Positions 5,378 to 6,312 of a stretch of 6,312 nucleotides of DNA are shown here, piece by piece. Each line of letters begins with the position of its first letter. Positions within the stretch are counted from its first letter, which is position 1. The notes below the pieces were generated by a model. That model saw only the letters and a program-made list of their open reading frames with translations, was not told the DNA's origin and did not search any database. Source of the DNA: Nitrospinaceae bacterium (GTDB taxonomy: Bacteria > Nitrospinota > Nitrospinia > Nitrospinales > Nitrospinaceae). Both the position numbers and the translations under genes were made by a program. The stretch lies in contig JAJDAX010000262.1 in the NCBI GenBank assembly GCA_029261615.1, positions 1 through 6,312 of the forward strand, in the 5' to 3' direction.

Positions 5378-6044
5378 CTTTCCTTTTCAGGATTGCTGGC
5401 AACGGCCAATCTTCGGGTTCGGGATCGGAGAACCAGGCGATTAGTCGGGCGTTTTGCCAATCTCTCTCGGCGACCCATGCGGCGTCCCTTGCGGTGTCCC
5501 ATGCGGCGTCCCTTGCGGCGTCCCTTGCGGCGTCCCTTGCGGCGGCCCATGCGGCGGCCCTTGCGGCGTCCCTTGCGGCGACCCATGCGGCGTCCCTTGC
5601 GGCGTCCCTTGCGGCGACCCATGCGGCGTCCCTTGCGGCGGCCCTTGCGGCGTCCCTTGCGGCGGCCCATGCGGCGGCCCTTGCGGCGTCCCTTGCGGCG
5701 GCCCATGCGGTGTCCCCTGCGGCGGCATCAATCTCGCCGCGAGCAAATTGTCGGCCAACCTCAATGGCGTTTCGGGGTGCGCCGCTACCTTCAACCCTTT
5801 CATAAATGTGCAATACATGAGCCGCACAATCCGCCAGCCAGAGGCGCAATCTGCGCTCTATGTCCTTGTCGGATTTTGAAAGAGTAGAAACCGTCCAGAT
5901 TAAATCACTTAAGGGAACGCCAGCCTTAGACGCCATTGCCGCCGTGATTTTCTTGCGAGGCGGTAAATTTGGATAGAGAATAAGAGGATCATCACAAGGA
6001 CCGATCCTTTTGATTTCTGCTATTGTGAATGCCGGTGCGGTCAT
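5370..6044 (-). CDS. Helical protein with Ala/Arg/Trp four-residue repeats
   Basis: This 224-residue protein is the first gene of the operon. Residues 1-105 form a normal-complexity domain, including GVPLSDLIWTVSTLSKSDKD, RRLRLWLADCAAHVLHIYER, and PRNAIEVGRQFARGE. They lead into about 21 four-residue units (110-193) of the form [R/W]-[D/A/V]-A-A. Trp falls at 114, 126, 142, 154, 166, 182 and 190. A short tail follows (AWFSDPEPEDWPLPAIL, then KRKEA). The repeat should be a very long Ala-rich helix. Related Ala-repeat phage and prophage proteins are often labelled hypothetical or putative immunity protein; I do not assign that function. The start at 6044 is preferred because GGAGG lies 5 nt upstream; the ATG at 6056 has no ribosome site. 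It ends in an ATGA overlap with the next gene. Confidence 0.75.
   Translation of the reverse strand: MTAPAFTIAEIKRIGPCDDPLILYPNLPPRKKITAAMASKAGVPLSDLIWTVSTLSKSDKDIERRLRLWLADCAAHVLHIYERVEGSGAPRNAIEVGRQFARGEIDAAAGDTAWAAARDAARAAAWAAARDAARAAARDAAWVAARDAARDAAWVAARDAARAAAWAAARDAARDAARDAAWDTARDAAWVAERDWQNARLIAWFSDPEPEDWPLPAILKRKEA
5522..5580. repeat. 59-bp direct repeat, copy 1, inside the 12-bp array
   Basis: These 59 bp are identical to 5642-5700, offset by 120 bp (10 units). It points to a segmental duplication or gene conversion within the array. Confidence 0.85.
5642..5700. repeat. 59-bp direct repeat, copy 2, inside the 12-bp array
   Basis: This is the second copy of the segment at 5522-5580. 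Both copies share the unit order t/t, g/a, g/t, t/t with partial units on each side. Confidence 0.85.
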
Positions 6045-6048
6045 GCTT
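6034..6048. repeat. 15-bp start-region repeat, copy 2
   Basis: The same 15 bp lie across the start codon of the repeat-protein gene, so both proteins begin MTAPA and share part of their leader. Confidence 0.8.
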
Positions 6049-6049
6049 T

Positions 6050-6054
6050 CCTCC
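6050..6054 (-). promoter_or_regulatory. Shine-Dalgarno site of the first operon gene
   Basis: The mRNA reads GGAGG, 5 nt before the ATG at 6044. This decides between that start and the ATG at 6056, which would place the site inside the coding region. Confidence 0.7.
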
Positions 6055-6069
6055 ATAGGGTGTAGGAGG

Positions 6070-6090
6070 ATATATACGTCATGTATATAT
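6070..6090. promoter_or_regulatory. Perfect inverted repeat, probable operator 1
   Basis: ATATATAC and GTATATAT are 8-bp arms around gtcat, a perfect 21-bp palindrome with a 5-bp centre. It sits 26 bp upstream of the first start codon, where a bound dimeric repressor would block leftward transcription. Confidence 0.6.
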
Positions 6091-6095
6091 TAAAG

Positions 6096-6114
6096 TCTAT
6101 ACCTAACGTACATA
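6096..6114. promoter_or_regulatory. Imperfect inverted repeat, probable operator 2
   Basis: TCTATAC-ctaac-GTACATA has the same arm length and 5-bp centre as the core of operator 1, with five of seven arm pairs matching. Each half differs from the operator 1 half by one base. The centres are 25 bp apart. Confidence 0.5.
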
Positions 6115-6157
6115 TTTTTTAATTTATTTTCATAAACCAAATGAAGCAGATAGAATC

Positions 6158-6289
6158 ATGTCGCGAAAACAACGATCCATGCGGCAAGCGCGGGCCTGCC
6201 GCTTTCACGGTAAGTTAATGGGAGTTGTGGATAAATTCGCCAGCAAGGGCGGGGCAGGGGCAAACGCCTACCAGAGGTTGGCGCCGTAA
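6158..6289 (+). CDS. Possible small basic protein, divergent from the operon
   Basis: This 43-residue ORF starts ATG at 6158 and stops TAA at 6287-6289. The product begins MSRKQRSMRQARACRFHGK and continues LMGVVDKFASKGGAGANAYQ to RLAP: a strongly basic front followed by a short normal-looking helix and a Gly/Ala turn. It was not recognised. No clear ribosome site precedes it; a TAGAAT at 6151-6156 is too close to give a normal leader. It would be the only rightward gene and would diverge from the operon across the operator region, a position where phages often encode a regulator, but it is too short for a typical HTH repressor. It could equally be a chance ORF. Confidence 0.3.
   Translation: MSRKQRSMRQARACRFHGKLMGVVDKFASKGGAGANAYQRLAP
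6226..6234 (-). other. DnaA-box match
   Basis: The minus strand reads TTATCCACA, an exact match to the classic DnaA box, about 75 bp from the AT-rich block. It is a single site with no second box recognised nearby, so it may be chance. Confidence 0.35.
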
Positions 6290-6312
6290 AATTTCAGGAC
6301 AATACCTTTGAT

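Larger units (their letters stand above)
5467..5730. repeat. 12-bp tandem repeat array, about 21 units
   Basis: On the plus strand the unit is gcggcgNcccNt. Position 7 is a, g or t and position 11 is a or t; nearly everything else is fixed. Units run from 5467 to 5718, with edge units degenerate (5467-5478, 5491-5502, 5707-5718) and a decayed unit at 5719-5730. The array lies wholly inside the first operon gene and keeps its frame, since 12 bp equals four codons. It opens every reading frame on both strands, creating several false long ORFs. Confidence 0.95.
6057..6157 (-). promoter_or_regulatory. AT-rich control region upstream of the leftward operon
   Basis: About 90 bp of strongly AT-rich DNA lie just upstream of the first gene, unlike the rest of the window, and contain two related inverted repeats. 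The leftward promoter is probably here, since no other gap in the operon could hold one. Candidate -10 elements on the mRNA strand are TATAGA and TAATAT around 6086-6102. No convincing TTGACA-like -35 box is seen, so exact promoter positions are not assigned. A weak rightward TAGAAT at 6151-6156 is also present. Confidence 0.5.

Noticed and set aside
5374..5706. N-terminal extension of the 139-residue protein made of GRRK/GRRM repeats
   Set aside because: It is the 12-bp array read in another frame; the ATG at 5373 has an ATGA overlap and a ribosome site.
5467..5730. CRISPR-like array
   Set aside because: Units are 12 bp and directly adjacent with no unique spacers, and they are in frame within a gene.
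5441..5827. Minus-strand Pro/Gly-rich frame (GTPQGTPQ repeats)
   Set aside because: This is a third reading of the same array, without a ribosome site or a fit to the operon junctions.
5230..5887. Three long plus-strand ORFs with SLAA, RRPL and CGVP repeats
   Set aside because: The 12-bp array has no stop in any frame, so these are by-products of the repeat; none has a supported start.
6129..6145. TTCAT-N7-ATGAA inverted repeat as a third operator
   Set aside because: The arms are short, and neither sequence nor centre length matches the other two operators.
6181..6202. Inverted repeat GCGGCA / TGCCGC with 10-nt loop
   Set aside because: The arms are short in GC-rich DNA and no T-run follows in either direction to make a terminator.
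6268..6312. Minus-strand partial frame ending ANLW-stop at the right edge
   Set aside because: Only 14 codons are visible, with no motif, so it cannot be told from chance.

Overview
The window looks like an early-region operon of a temperate phage or prophage, probably from an alphaproteobacterium of the rhizobial type. Three things support this: a RecT-like annealing protein of the form common in rhizobial prophages, an HNH nuclease with the N-terminus typical of those prophages, and a chain of short overlapping orphan genes. GC content is moderate, with one sharply AT-rich block near the right end. The host assignment is inferred from protein resemblance from memory, not from a search.

Layout: almost everything is on the minus strand and reads right to left. 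A control region (about 6057-6157) contains two related inverted repeats 25 bp apart, likely repressor operators. The operon then runs: a helical protein with an Ala/Arg/Trp four-residue tandem repeat (6044-5370); an unrecognised acidic protein (5373-4954); an HNH homing-type endonuclease with a C-terminal helix-turn-helix (4957-4358); a 30-residue membrane peptide (4361-4269); four small proteins of unknown role (4269-3223); a modular coiled-coil protein (3226-2285); the RecT-like annealing protein (2288-1443); a possible 42-residue GTG-start gene (1446-1318); a GHKL/Hsp90-like ATP-binding protein with a peptidase-like tail (1316-150); and the start of a second HNH nuclease, cut by the left edge (147-1).

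Nine junctions are ATGA and one is GTGA (4-base overlaps), one is TGATG, and the last two are gaps of 1-2 bases. The set is therefore probably one polycistronic, translationally coupled unit. The recombination module (coiled-coil partner plus annealing protein) is the only part with a well-grounded function. No exonuclease, SSB or replication initiator gene is visible in the window.

The right end (6158-6312) holds at most one small rightward ORF and an isolated DnaA-box match. The most interesting elements are the repeat array whose only variation changes amino acids, the ATPase/peptidase-like fusion protein, the paired operators, and two very short genes that fit exactly into the overlap chain.
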